A stretch of 64,000 nt of DNA, from the NCBI RefSeq assembly GCF_014898815.1, contig NW_026515544.1, positions 310,001 to 374,000 of the forward strand, written 5' to 3'. The position numbers and the translations under genes were made by a program. The DNA is from Panonychus citri (taxonomy: Eukaryota > Arthropoda > Arachnida > Trombidiformes > Tetranychidae). Below the pieces are notes generated by a model. That model worked only from the letters and a program-made list of their open reading frames with translations, did no database searches and was not told the origin of the DNA. Positions 38,301 to 50,600 of this stretch are shown in pieces (the first letter of the stretch is position 1; each line of letters starts with the position of its first letter).

Positions 38301-40619
38301 CAGAACCTTTGATTTGAGATTCTTTCAGTTAACTATCAATACAATCAGTTAATTATCCTTATGATAATCATTACCAAATAGAATCCAAGAATCAAGTCAA
38401 TCAACAATTAAGCTCAATCAGTAAAGTTGATGTTAAATTAGAGTAATGAATTTGTGTTTTTTTAATTCATCACAATGATTAATATTATCTATATATTGAT
38501 AAGATGCTCAGTTCACTGAATTTGATCAACAATTAACCATGAATTTAGTCATGATCATTAACTTTGAACCAATTGGATCAAGTTTTTTAAATTTACGTTT
38601 CTGTCTTTTAACAATCAATCTTGGACTCTCATTTAGATAGTAAAATAAAATTTGATACAATTAAAATGTTACTATTTCCAACAATTAATCAATTTTAGTT
38701 GAATAGATAAATAATATTAGTAATTAAATTACTTCTCAATAACCGTAAGCTCAAAGTGTAAAAAGTTAATTGTCACAAGTAGTGATTTAATTGTTTAGTT
38801 GATTAGTTTAAGCTCGTTAATGTATTATGTGCCTCGTTGTTGATGGTTAGTTTAATTATGATCGATCAGTTGATTAAATTCAAGCGATTTGAGCAAATTT
38901 ATTGGTAAGCAATTTACTAATAGCATCTTAATGACTATTGATATTGAATGAAAACAAAAAATGAATCAGTCACTATTAAATCAGATCTAATTGTTATAAT
39001 AAAAATAAGTAATTATAACTAGTTGATTGTGATAGTTTAAGCATCGTGTTCAATTGATTGCAAAGATTTGGAAGCGCAAGTTTTTAAGTTGATTGTTGCA
39101 ATGATTTGGGAAGGTTAAATGATTAGTGATGGTAACAATTTAGTAAACAATTAAATCTGATCAACTATTGAGTTTTTCTCTTTCACTGAAAGTATTAAAT
39201 TTGACGATCATTGATTAATTGTTGATCTTTTCGTCTGCAAAGCTAATTAATTAATTAATTGTATATCTGTTGTGTTTTTATTGTATTTTTAGACACACAC
39301 CTTGTTTTCAGCTCTCGACTCGTTACCGTGTTTACCACGTGCTGCTGATCGTCCAGTGTCCATCATGATCAGTGGGTCATCAAGCGGCAGTAGCCCGTTA
39401 AATGCTGTCTCAGTGTTGATATCTCCAAGTCGTTGACGATGTAAACTCCCAGTAACTGGTCCAAGATCGGAAAGTACATCAAACGGAATGGTCAACGAAC
39501 TTGGATCCAATTTAATTTTTCCACCCGCTCCTCTTTGACCAATCCCTCCGGAGCCATTTCTCAATGGTAGTTGTTGATGATTTGAATTATTGATCATCTT
39601 TAACGATTCTTTACCCGTTTGATGATCACCATTGTTATTTGTTGATCTTATTGTTCCTGCCGATAGGTTTGCCGCTGTGGTTTTAGCGGATGTCACAGTA
39701 TTCGAGTTAAGTCCAAGTTCAAGGTTAACCTTTTTCAATAAACTTCCGTCAATAGCCTGACCAGTAATTCGATTCTCAGGGACAATGTTGATGCTATGGA
39801 AGGTATTGGTTCTTTATGTTGGTCAGTTGGAACTGTGGACGAGGATGAATTTGACATTTTATTACCTACATGAGTGGATGAGCTTCCAGCACCATGACCC
39901 CCACCACCACCACCACCTTTACCATGACCAATCGAATCCTTGTTGGAATGTAAATTGTTACTATTAGATAATGATGGTGGCAGATTGGTGTTTGTTGTAG
40001 GCGTTGGCTTGGCGGGGACAACTTTGACACCAAGCGTATCACGAACTTCAAAGGTTAAAACAAGAGCGGCTACAATAACAATCCCACCAAGGCCCATGAT
40101 AACTGGACCGGCAAATGTTAAATTACGGAATACTGAAGGAAGTGGAGTTTCAATAACCGTATCATTGGACAGAGTTTGAGTTGAATTGTGATTAGCATCG
40201 GCCACAAATCCCACCACCGACATAATGGTTCCCGCTATAAAAAGTACCAAACCACCGGAAAGCGCTTTAAGGGCAACACAGAAACAATGCCAGGTACACT
40301 TTAGTTTGGGCTCCTCACCTTTGGCTCCACGATCCTCCTTCCCATGGAGCCCAGGGTGGGAAGAAGGATAATTTAAATGTGTAGCACCGGGTCCACCGCC
40401 CCCACCACCACCTCCTCCAGGGATAACATTATACCGTTCACCAGACGTCCCTGTCATTGATGCTGGAGCAGGTGAGTAGGGGCGACCCGAAGTGGGCACA
40501 TGTGATGGTGTTCGAGGTCGACCTTTTCCTGGTGCCTGAGGTGGTACCAGGGGACCAGAGGTTCGACCTGTAGTTGCTTGTTGACGTAATTGACGTCCAA
40601 TTACCGCTGCACTGTTCAT
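35359..40619 (-). CDS. TMEM200-like two-pass membrane protein, with apparent one-base deletion
   Basis: Member of the TMEM200 (DUF2371) family, whose function is poorly known. Exons 40619-39301 and 36648-35359 on the minus strand. The first has a Pro/Gly-rich N-terminus with a poly-Gly run (about 68-76), then WHCFCVALKALSGGLVLFIA...VVGFVA (TM1, about 115-140) and AGPVIMGLGGIVIVAALVLTF (TM2, about 170-190), the family signature. The frame then breaks near 39779-39781: one extra base, for example in the CCC run, joins it to ...ENRITGQAIDGSLLKKVNLELG. The donor AAG|GTGTGT at 39301 connects to VRGGKSHQG in exon 2. The C-terminal region is Ser-, Gln- and His-rich with a Gln-rich coiled-coil-like segment (IIEQQRIQEQLIIQQQKLL). 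Repaired length is about 869 residues, longer than vertebrate homologues. Whether the break is real is undecided. Confidence 0.78.
36649..39300 (-). other. Intron of the TMEM200-like gene (2.65 kb)
   Basis: Contains CT/GA runs (37423-37435, 37578-37595, 37967-38005) and many copies of the word ACAATTAA or its complement. No nested gene is supported. Confidence 0.5.
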
Positions 40620-43600
40620 GGTTAGTTAATTGTTGAGAATGATGAGTGAACACAAATACACACACAAAATGATGATTGAATCACAATTTAAATATAAATA
40701 AATTAAAAAAAAATAATTAAAGAGAGAAAAAAAAGAAAGAAGAAAAAAATTATTCAATAACTTTGATAAAAATTTTCGAATCAAAACTTTTGTTCAAAAA
40801 TCGAAAAGTTTTTCTTTTCTCTAATCTCCAATTCTAACTCCCAGTAAGGAGTTTATTTTGTTATGATAACTTTTGATTTCTTAATTAGTTTGATTATAAT
40901 CAAAGAATAGACCAGTTGATTGCTTTTAAATTTCAATTAATTATCAAGTAATTAAAGTTGATTGTTAATGAAAAGCATCCAGGGTTAATTAACTATTATT
41001 ACTTAATTGCAGGCGGGTTGCATTCAACTATTATAATTTGATTATCACAAACTAGATCTGTAACAATTTGTTAATTTGTGCGGTTTTTTTGATCAGTTAA
41101 TTTTGATTTAAATAATTTATTGGTTAATTGTTGTTGCAATTTAATCAATTTTGCAGATGCTTTCTGATTGCGTTTCCTTGCTTCTTATAATCATAATCTA
41201 AATTGTTATGATTTAACATCTAATGGTGGACAAGGCAGTCTAATTGTATCAATCAATTGGTTTTTAATTTTTTATTTATGATTAACGTTGAGTTGAGGCA
41301 ATTAAAAGATAATCAAAATCAGGCAATTTAAATTTCTCATTTAAACCATTCTCATTGAGTGTTTGATTTGAGTGGTCAGTGAATTTGGTGATTTAAATGT
41401 GATTAAACATTTTGCTCTCAATATTTTGTTCAAGGTGAGGTAGTGAGAGTTAATTGTGTTCGTTGCTAAACAACAATTAAAGGTGAATTTAATTAACTGA
41501 AACAAAGAGAGAGAGAGAGAGAGAGAGAACCAAGAATGGTTGTTAATTGTTAGTTGATTGCAATTCAGTAATTAAAATTTGAGTTGAACATGAAGCGGAA
41601 AAACATACATTGCATTTATTGTGAAGGTTTTAAATGTGTGACAATTAGTTGATTGTGATTAGAGCAACAAACAGCAACGTGACAAAAGATGGAGAGCAAG
41701 TGTTAACACATAAAGGATCGGAAGGGTTAATTGTGATTAGTGAGTTGGAATTGATTGTGGTCAAGCAATTGAATTTGTGAATTGATGATCAATTTTTTTG
41801 CGAAATTAATTGAAATTTTTTGAAGTGATTTACTTTAATTTGATTTGGTTAATTGAACTTAATTACGGAATTTGAAAACGGCAATTAAACAAATTAGAGT
41901 AACTAGACAACTGAATCAAATCCAAGTTTCAGTCTGATTAAATTGTGAATTATAATTATGATCAAATTGAATTGTTAACAAAAATGATTAAGTGTATCAC
42001 ACGTTAAATTGTCAGATGATTTATGAACTAGATTAAGATTTATTTTTCCACAATTAACTTTAATTGTTGGAGTGGAATTGTAAGATTACCGTTCTCAGTG
42101 GTAAGTTATTATCAGAATGATAAACTCATTAAGTGTTTAACTAATTGTGATAAATTGTTGATGATTAAACTGAATACTCTGTGTTTAAATGATCCTCAAA
42201 TTATAACAATTGATTAATTAACTGATTAACTGGGAGTTGGAAACTGGAATGAAAAAGTTTTTCCATTAAAAAGCTGATGGGCAACAATTAGAAAGACATT
42301 GATTGGCAAGCGTTAATTTGAACAATTAAAGAAAGCGAAAGCAATTTAAGACAATTAACACCGATAGAATGACAAATACAATAAGCAATTAAGCAGAAAA
42401 CGATGAAACAATTAAGACAATCACAATTAAAGATAACAATTAGAATCAACAATTAATTCCTACCCGGAGTATGGATTCAGTTTGATTACTTTTGATTAAA
42501 ACTGAATCAGTTTGATCTTAACTTATTAAAAGTAATCGAAGGTGAATAATTTAATTAATCAACGTTTTTCTTGTGTAAATTTAATTGTCAGTCCAACGAT
42601 CAGTTGATTGTGTGATTAAGTTAACAAATTTTAACAATCAAGAGGTTGAATTATCATGTAGTTGCATCACCAATTTTGATTTTGATTGTAATTAATTTTT
42701 ATTCAGGTCAATTCCATTAATTCAATTCACAATTTAAACTGTTAAATGGGAAAGGATAATCAAGGATAAGTATTAATATATAAATTAAATTGTAATGCAA
42801 ATTGTAAATTAATTGTAAGAGTAAAAATTTAACTAATTGGAAGGGATTGGATAAGTTAGTGCAATCAAGAAAAAAAATTAATAATTAGTAAATTAAAATT
42901 AGTTTAACATAATCTATTAATTTAGTTAGCTACTTGGACTATTCTTGACAATCAAAGTTAATTGTGTTTCTTTTTTTTTTAATTCAATAATAATATTAAC
43001 TGTTGATATGACAATTAGTAATTATTTGGTTGATTGTTGATTAAGTTTTGATTGTTCCTATTGTAATATATCAATGTTGATATGAAGTTAGAAAGCTATT
43101 AGTTGATTGTTTATCTTAATTGTGCAATTTGATTGGAAAAGGGTAAAGATTTCAATATAATAATTAAATCTGAAAACAACAAATTAAATCAATTGTGCTG
43201 AATTTGAATTAATTTTCTTACCTCATCTTTAAATTGTTACCAACGACAAGGTGATTACGATGATGATAATTGAGTCCGTATTTGTAATTAAGATTTAAAT
43301 TAACGGCACACTGGTAAAATTACAAAGTTTTTACAATAATTAACACGATAATTAATCAGTTAACCACAGTGAGAATTAATAATTAGTCCAATATCGCATC
43401 GAATTGATTAGTGAGGGGAAAAAATTAACAATTAGCATCAGGAAGACGTGAAACTTATGATGAGAAAAGGCAAAAAATAAATTGAGACATTTAATTGTCC
43501 AAATGATAGACACAAATGATTAACAAATCACCGAATTGAATCCCGTTACCATCATTTAATTGTGATTGGACCCAAAAGATTTAAACTACAATTAAAAAAA

Positions 43601-44326
43601 AAGAAGAGCAAAAAATAAAAAAAGTTACGAGAAAAGTTTATCATCAGAGTAGAACAACAATTAACAAATTGTTTAAACTTTGAGAAGATGAAAAATCATC
43701 AACAGTAATCAAGTAAATTAAGATAATCGAGTAAGTAGAAGTCAATTTGGTTGCTAAATTGTAGCAATTGACGATACAAAATCAATCGATTCCATTGAGT
43801 TGAGATTATTTCAGATAAAAATAATATCATTTATAAACATTGAGTCCATTCAGAAATCTTGTATTTCCAATGTATTAATATAATCATTGTTATCGTTACC
43901 AGGAAACGCTCACTCGAAACTCATTAATTTATCTTCTCTGTCGACATGATGAATATCATTTCGACAAGGAAATGAGAGACGGAAAACAGTTATCCCTCTT
44001 TCATCATCATCTTATCATCTTATCCTTCAGAATATCAATTTCATTGATGATTATCAACCAAAAGAAAAAAAAATAGAAAATGATAAATACAAATGCCTAC
44101 CAATCATCATGATTTGATTAGCAAAATATAATCACAACTGATTATTGTTGTTAATCGTTTCCAATTAAGTCAATTTCTCAACAATCAATAATAAACAATA
44201 GATTGTTGATCATAAATGTTCGAAAATTACAATCAATTCAACGATAAGAATCGATGATGATTGAAATAATTTTATTAGTTCAAATCTATTGGACGAAAAA
44301 AATATTAACGGAAACTTTAAACTCAC
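40620..44326. other. Non-coding region upstream of the TMEM200-like gene
   Basis: Presumed promoter and 5' UTR introns. A GA run lies at about 41506-41528. It is dense in TTAATTGT/ACAATTAA words, and I see no coding exon. Confidence 0.4.
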
Positions 44327-44565
44327 CTTGATAATTGATTACAATTTGAACAATTAATAGGTAGTAATATCAGTAGATATCGACAATTAAATGTTTTCAC
44401 TTTGTTAATTGTTGATAATAAACACGTTGAGTTGAAGTTTGGTGTTTGTTTCACAGTTGACTGAGGTTCCAATGTAAATAGTGATAAAATATTGTTGAAT
44501 AAGCCGGTTGGTTGATTGTCATCATCATATTCATCCACATCATCATCTAAATCATATGATTATCA
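44327..44565 (-). other. Candidate exon with strong donor, possibly a 5' leader exon
   Basis: On the minus strand an open stretch beginning DEYDDDNQPTGLFNNILS ends at a consensus donor CAAG|GTGAGT (exon end 44327). An ATTTAG acceptor-like sequence lies near 44550-44556. It is on the same strand as and upstream of the TMEM200-like gene, so it may be a leader exon, or part of an unrelated gene. There is no recognisable domain. Confidence 0.2.
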
Positions 44566-45928
44566 TCTTCTGAACCACCACACCCTGGCAAGTTTCAACG
44601 GTATTTTATCATCATCATCATCTTCATTATTCCTCTTGGATAGACTTTAGAAAATGATTATTATATTGAGTAAACAGAACTTTAAGAAACTGAAGGAAAA
44701 ATTAGATTTTGTTTGTTTTTTTTTTACTTAACGGGTTAAAGATGAGGCTCTAGATAATGATGATGATGATGATGTTGATGGTGGTGGTGATTTAATTCAA
44801 ACACATACAATGATAAAGGATTAAATTGTTCACAGTCACAATGGGTAATAAAAAATAAATATAAACTCACACTCCCTGTTGTTTATTATCTTGGTGATGA
44901 TGCTTTTTGATATTAATCCAAAATGGTGTTTAAATGTACAAAATATTGAAACACAAACTCATGTAAGTAACTTGGATTGTTGTTGTTATCTGAAGCAGGA
45001 CTAACAGGTTCAGTTGTGTAAATGTACCTTGAGAAGTGAATTGGAAGGGATGATGAACATGATGATGAAAAGAGGGAGTTTCAGGGGAAATTATAGTTGG
45101 CCTAGTGCTTTTATCTTCTTTCTCTTTCTTTCTCTTTTTCTCTTTTTGTTCTGAAGAAACTCGATTCTCAATTCACTCGAGAACCAGAACTTTTTTGCCA
45201 ATGCGCTGAATCTATTGAACAGTTTTTCTCGTGTTGGTTTTTATTAAAAGAGGAACAAAAGTTATTCACTCAAATTGCCTGGCGCAACCAAAGAATGATG
45301 ATGATGAAAGGATGATAAGTGTGTGAAAGAAAATAGAAAGATGAAAAGAAAGTAGAAAAAAGAGAGTAACTTATATTCTTTCCTTCATCTAGTACATTCA
45401 ACGATCGAATTCGAATGGAAAACTCACTCCCAGTTCTAACTCCCAACTCGAATTCACTGTTACTCTTCTTGTTCTCATTCTTATCATCTCTCTCTCTCTC
45501 TGCTCTTTTCTCTCTTTCTTTCTAATATCATTCTTACTTTCAGTCTTTTCTTCACGTCGTTATCATCTCTTAGTTCATCCTGCTATTTTTCTTCTCGAGG
45601 ATGATAACCTAAATGAAGATAAAAATGAGTCGACTCATCAGAGAATAAGAAATGATCGATTCTAATTGAAATCTATTGAATTTTATGAATGAAAAAACGT
45701 CCACATGATCAAAGAAATAGTGAACATATGAATAGAATGATTTATCGTAAAAAGAAATCAGCACTCAACCCTATTTAAAATAACACAATCGACTAATCAA
45801 CTTGATTCCAACTATCAATCCAAATCACAACAAATTAATTATCACCAAAACAATTATATCAATAGTTAAACTTTAACAAACTTTTTTCTCATTCATTAAA
45901 AAGGTAAACATTTTTGTCTCAAATTGAT
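44566..45928. other. Intergenic stretch, low complexity
   Basis: Contains GATGAT (44757-44785) and CT-rich tracts (45115-45150, 45487-45520). No coding signal is seen. Confidence 0.4.
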
Positions 45929-46141
45929 TCATGAAAATCTACTGAATATATTGCTTATTGGACCAGAACTTGGAACCAAAATTATTTCATCAACATTCAT
46001 ATTAACTAATGTTTCACGGACTGATTGATGGTCAATTATGATATACTGACCTGAAGATGATGATAAAAGAGCAACTGAATGCAAGCCAAAAACAGGAGGA
46101 GGAAATTTCAACATCTCTGAACAATTTTCATGAACAAAACT
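45929..46141 (-). CDS. Orphan terminal exon of an unrecognised gene
   Basis: On the minus strand an AACAG acceptor at 46142-46146 opens a 213 nt reading frame (70 residues) ending in TGA at 45929. It reads SFVHENCSEMLKFPPPV, continues FGLHSVALL and later VNMNVDEIILVPSS. Its composition is unlike the simple-repeat ORFs around it: mixed hydrophobic and charged residues with no low complexity. I find no upstream partner exon between here and the FAM135 3' end, and I do not recognise the family. It may be the last exon of a gene, a retro-fragment or a decayed copy. Confidence 0.35.
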   Translation of the reverse strand, partial: SFVHENCSEMLKFPPPVFGLHSVALLSSSSGQYIIIDHQSVRETLVNMNVDEIILVPSSGPISNIFSRFS

Positions 46142-47623
46142 CTGTTACCATGTAACTGGAAAGCATAACATGGAAACATGTTAATTCAGTAACAATAATG
46201 ATGACAATGTTAATCACAACAATCAAATCAGTAATTAAGGTAAACACATTGAGTCTCTCCCTTTGAATTACCTTAACCTTTTTTTTCACAAGGTTCATTT
46301 ATTGAATTTTTCACTATAATCAAAAGGGTTAATTGTTTGAATGATTTCTGTTGATTAATACCAATGGTTTATTAATTGTCACATCATTTTTTAATTATTT
46401 TGGGCCAATACATTTATTTTTGTGAATCAGTTTGATTAAATTGAGAACAACAATGAGACACAATTAGATAACAAAAATTTAAATGAATCTTAATTGTTAC
46501 AATTGTTAATGATTCCATTTGAAACAATCAAGTTGACAATTTTGAATAGTTCGTAGTGAAATTAACTCTTTATTTTGATAATGATTTAATGTCGATATGA
46601 ATTGATAATTACTCATCAATTATCAAACTTTCAGGGTGAATTTCATAACATTTAACTTAATAGAAATGATTCCTCATCAAAGTTAAGTTCGTTAATTAGT
46701 AAATTATTATTATATTTGTACTTTTTAAGATTTTTTCAATTTTGACAATATTTAAACGATCAGAGATACGAAATAAAAATTAGATTATCAGAAATATTGA
46801 TTATCGGATTATTGTCCATTGGATGATGATGATAACTAATCAGTCTGGTCTTTATGATTTATCATTATGATTATCATCATTTATCAATGGCGCTTTAACT
46901 TGGCGATGATCAATGATTGATAATTCATTCATTCATTTGAAATTCATTCAGGAAGAAAAATCCTGAGATAACGGTAATATTATTCAAAGTTGTTTCTGTT
47001 TAGAACTTTTTCTTTCATAAAGTTTTGACTTTTTGGTAATGATGATGAAGATAAAGATGACGATAATGGTAGTAAGATGTACTATTTCCTACCAATGGCT
47101 CAGTCTTATGGTATCAGGATCAATATCACTTTTTTTGTGTGTGTCAAGTTAACGGCAAAGGGAAAGTGATATTACATTTTCAATGTTTCGTTGGGAGTGA
47201 AAATGATAATATTTTATCCCTCTCTGTCCAGAATTGGGAGTGTCCAGTTTTGTTTGAGATTAATTACATTATTGGAAATGAAAAACAAAAAAGGGATCAA
47301 GTAAAAAAGTAGGAGGCGTGGGAGTAAGAGGAAGATGAAGAGGAGGATGTGTTAATGGCGGTGATAATCATTACTATCATGAATGGTCATTGTTGTTATT
47401 GAATTATGATAATTATAATCGTTATTATTGATTATGATGATAGAAACGTAAGTTTCTAATTTCAAATTGGATTTGTTACTTTGAGTTTCAATTATCGAGT
47501 ATGAGAGAGAGAGAGAGAGAGAGATCGAAATCTAAGTTTATATCAATACGAATTCAACACAATGGAACAAAATATCAATGTTCAGATGAAGATGATAGAG
47601 CTGATAATGAGTAAAATAATCGA
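46142..47623. other. Intergenic stretch downstream of FAM135
   Basis: Presumed FAM135 3' UTR and spacer, with a GA run at about 47503-47524. No coding sequence is recognised. Confidence 0.4.
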
Positions 47624-50600
47624 TCAGACAAAATATTTAAGACCAACAGTAACCATGAACTTTTCAATGAATAGCTCAGAATCAAGGACAGCAATGTGAG
47701 CCGCTCGACCAATAATTGAATTGGCATTGGATGATAAAGCGTGATGAACATCATATCGGATTAACTTTGAGTGGCCATTTTTTACTATAGGATGAAGCAG
47801 ATTCGTAACCATCTCTCGATATGAGATTCCTAAGATGAAAAAAGAGGGAAAGATGGAAGATTAAAGATGAGAAGAAAAATGGACAATAATATTGATAATA
47901 ATAACTAAAGAGAAGTGAGAAAAGATAAGATAGACTCGGAAAATAGCAGTGATAGTATTAGAGATGAAGTAAAATTGGAAGTGGGATGAAGATGGAGAGG
48001 GAGAGGGAAAAAGTTGTATTGAAAGGGTCACTATGAACTGACAATGCGATTGACCAACTGGAAACTTAATCCAAGAGAAGCAAAAAAACTAGAGCTAAAA
48101 CGGAATTGACGATTAGATAGAGTGAGAGAGATGATGATAACATTACCATCACAAAGATGATGAGACAGAAAAAAAAGTAAGAAGAAGAGATGATGATAAT
48201 AGGAGCTCAAAATTTCATCTTCTATTGGTCTATTGTTTTTGTTTTTTTCTTCTTCTTTTAATCTTCCACTTCTTAGAGATGAGTAAATGTCTTGTAAGAA
48301 TATATTTCTGAATGAAAAGTTTCAGATTGATTTTCAGAAAATTACTTGTTTCTCCTCAATATCACCCTACTCTCCCTCTATCTCTGATCCATGAATTTTC
48401 TGTCTTCATGGTAGTTAATTGAATAACAATATAATAACTGAAATGAAAACCAAGTGAAGCGCATGCAATTACAATGAGATAGAAAATGAAATAATGTTTC
48501 AAATCGTGAATCTTATTGACGATTTTTAATCCAATTATGTTACGATAACTTTCATTAGCAATTTGAGTTAGATATCCAAGAAAGAGGTAAAAATGATCAA
48601 GAGTAATAAACAAAACTAAATCTATTCAATCATTGATCATAATTAAGCAATTTCTCATATGAAATTGAACAAGTAAACAGTAGTCTTTATAACTAGTTGA
48701 TTCCAATTAAGATTATAATAAACTGATGTAAGTATATTGTGATGGTGAATACGAAAATTTCATTGAACATCGAAAAGAAAATATATTTTTAATTGAGTAT
48801 AGATAATAGATATTGAGTAGAGATTGATGGAAGAGAGAGAGAGAGAGAGAGAGGCAAAGTAGCATCTCATCATAAGTAAATTTAAGGAAGGGAAATGAAC
48901 GCAAAAAGGATAATGATAATGATAAAATACATCAAGATGAATGAGTGAGTCGCTGTAGTTTGACTGTTAACTACTGCCAATCACTAATGCAAAATCAAGA
49001 CTCTCTCGTGAATAACAACAACTAAATTGGAATGATGATGAGAATGAATAAGATTGAGAATAGGGAAGGTTAAGTGATTAAGAAGATACAGATGATACGA
49101 GATGAGAGAAAACATTGTCTGGATATAAAAGAGATGCACTCAAAATGAGCAATAAATGTCCATGAAATTCAGGAAAAAGGGATTGGAACAAATCATTAAA
49201 TAGAGTGATCATATAAATACCTATTATGGATGTATCATTGATACATGGTGTACATAATTCAATATGAGATGAATGTATGGGAACATAATGATCTTGAGAT
49301 GAGCCACATAATAAAATGTATCGGAAAAATTGTAAACCCGCTTCTTGGCTTAATTTGTACAGAAAAGTTTGACGGGGATCGGGTGAATCTTTCATGGAGA
49401 GTTGAAGAAGAGACTCTGATTTTTTCAATTTCTGCATGAACCATAAACCTAAAAGAAATCAAAAATTGATCATTAGCATCACAAATATTATTAATTACGA
49501 AAATCTTTCACATGAAAATATCTACATCAAGTGGGAGGGGAAAAGGGTTCATTAGGATTCATTATTATCTGATTTAGACAGGGGAAAAGTGTAGCATTTG
49601 CTTGGTCTGTTTAATTCATTACCATGAAAATTGTACACTGAATTAACTATCAACTGTTATAGTAAAAAAAACTGTGATTGTTGAAAACAATGAGACAAAC
49701 GGTTAACATGGAAATAGATTCAAATTTGACCTTAATTGTGATTAAATCATTCTTTAAACATGTAACCGTGATTAATAAAATACTAATGATGATTAGATTG
49801 AATGAATGAGAAAATATTGATTGTGAATGATGCTAACGATTTCCCGACTGGTTATCAATTATAAATCATCATAATAATTAGGCAACGATATTATTGATTT
49901 GGTAAAAGATATGAAAATTGTGAAATCAATGATAAATTATCAGCAAAAATAATATAATCATTGAAAAGACGATAAGTAATCAATATGAAGATATCATCTT
50001 ATTGTTTTCATTTAATTCAGTTGATCAGAAATTGTCAATGCTAGTGAATATAATATATTAATACAATTCAACTGTATACAAAATAATCAACTGATTGTCA
50101 CTGGGATTTGTAAAAATTGTAAAGTTAATAACAACTTTAGACTAATAGTTAACCAATTAACAGATAATCTCATCAATCAGGGTTAATTTTATCCCTTATG
50201 ATCATGATACACCGATGAATTTCAGGAAGTTTATCATGACCGATTACTGATTGTCAACTTTTTGCTTGTTTACTTCAAGAATTAAGTTTCTCATCTATCA
50301 ACCATATGATAAACTAATCTATTAATAACTTGATAGTGATTCTGATGATATAACCCTGATCATGAATCACAAACTAGTTCAAGTTTACAATTAAAGTGAG
50401 GATGATAAACATTTGATTATAACCAAAGGATTGGGATAAGAAGAGAAAAATTAACTCGTACTGATTGAATATCATCTTGACAAATGGGACATTTTAATGA
50501 TTTAGTCTCATCATTAAAGTTAATTGTTGCCTTAGATGTTTGTTGTTATTCATGTTGATTATTGTAACATCATTAGTTTGAGTGATATTAATTAACTACA

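Noticed and set aside
39289..39738. Separate gene starting at the internal ATG after the TMEM200-like frame break
   Set aside because: Its reading frame extends upstream past that ATG and overlaps the TMEM200-like exon on the same strand; its donor joins the shared last exon. One broken gene fits better.
39779..39781. Programmed ribosomal frameshift in the TMEM200-like gene (same idea for FAM135)
   Set aside because: There is no slippery heptamer at the break and the same kind of break recurs in unrelated genes, so indels are more likely.
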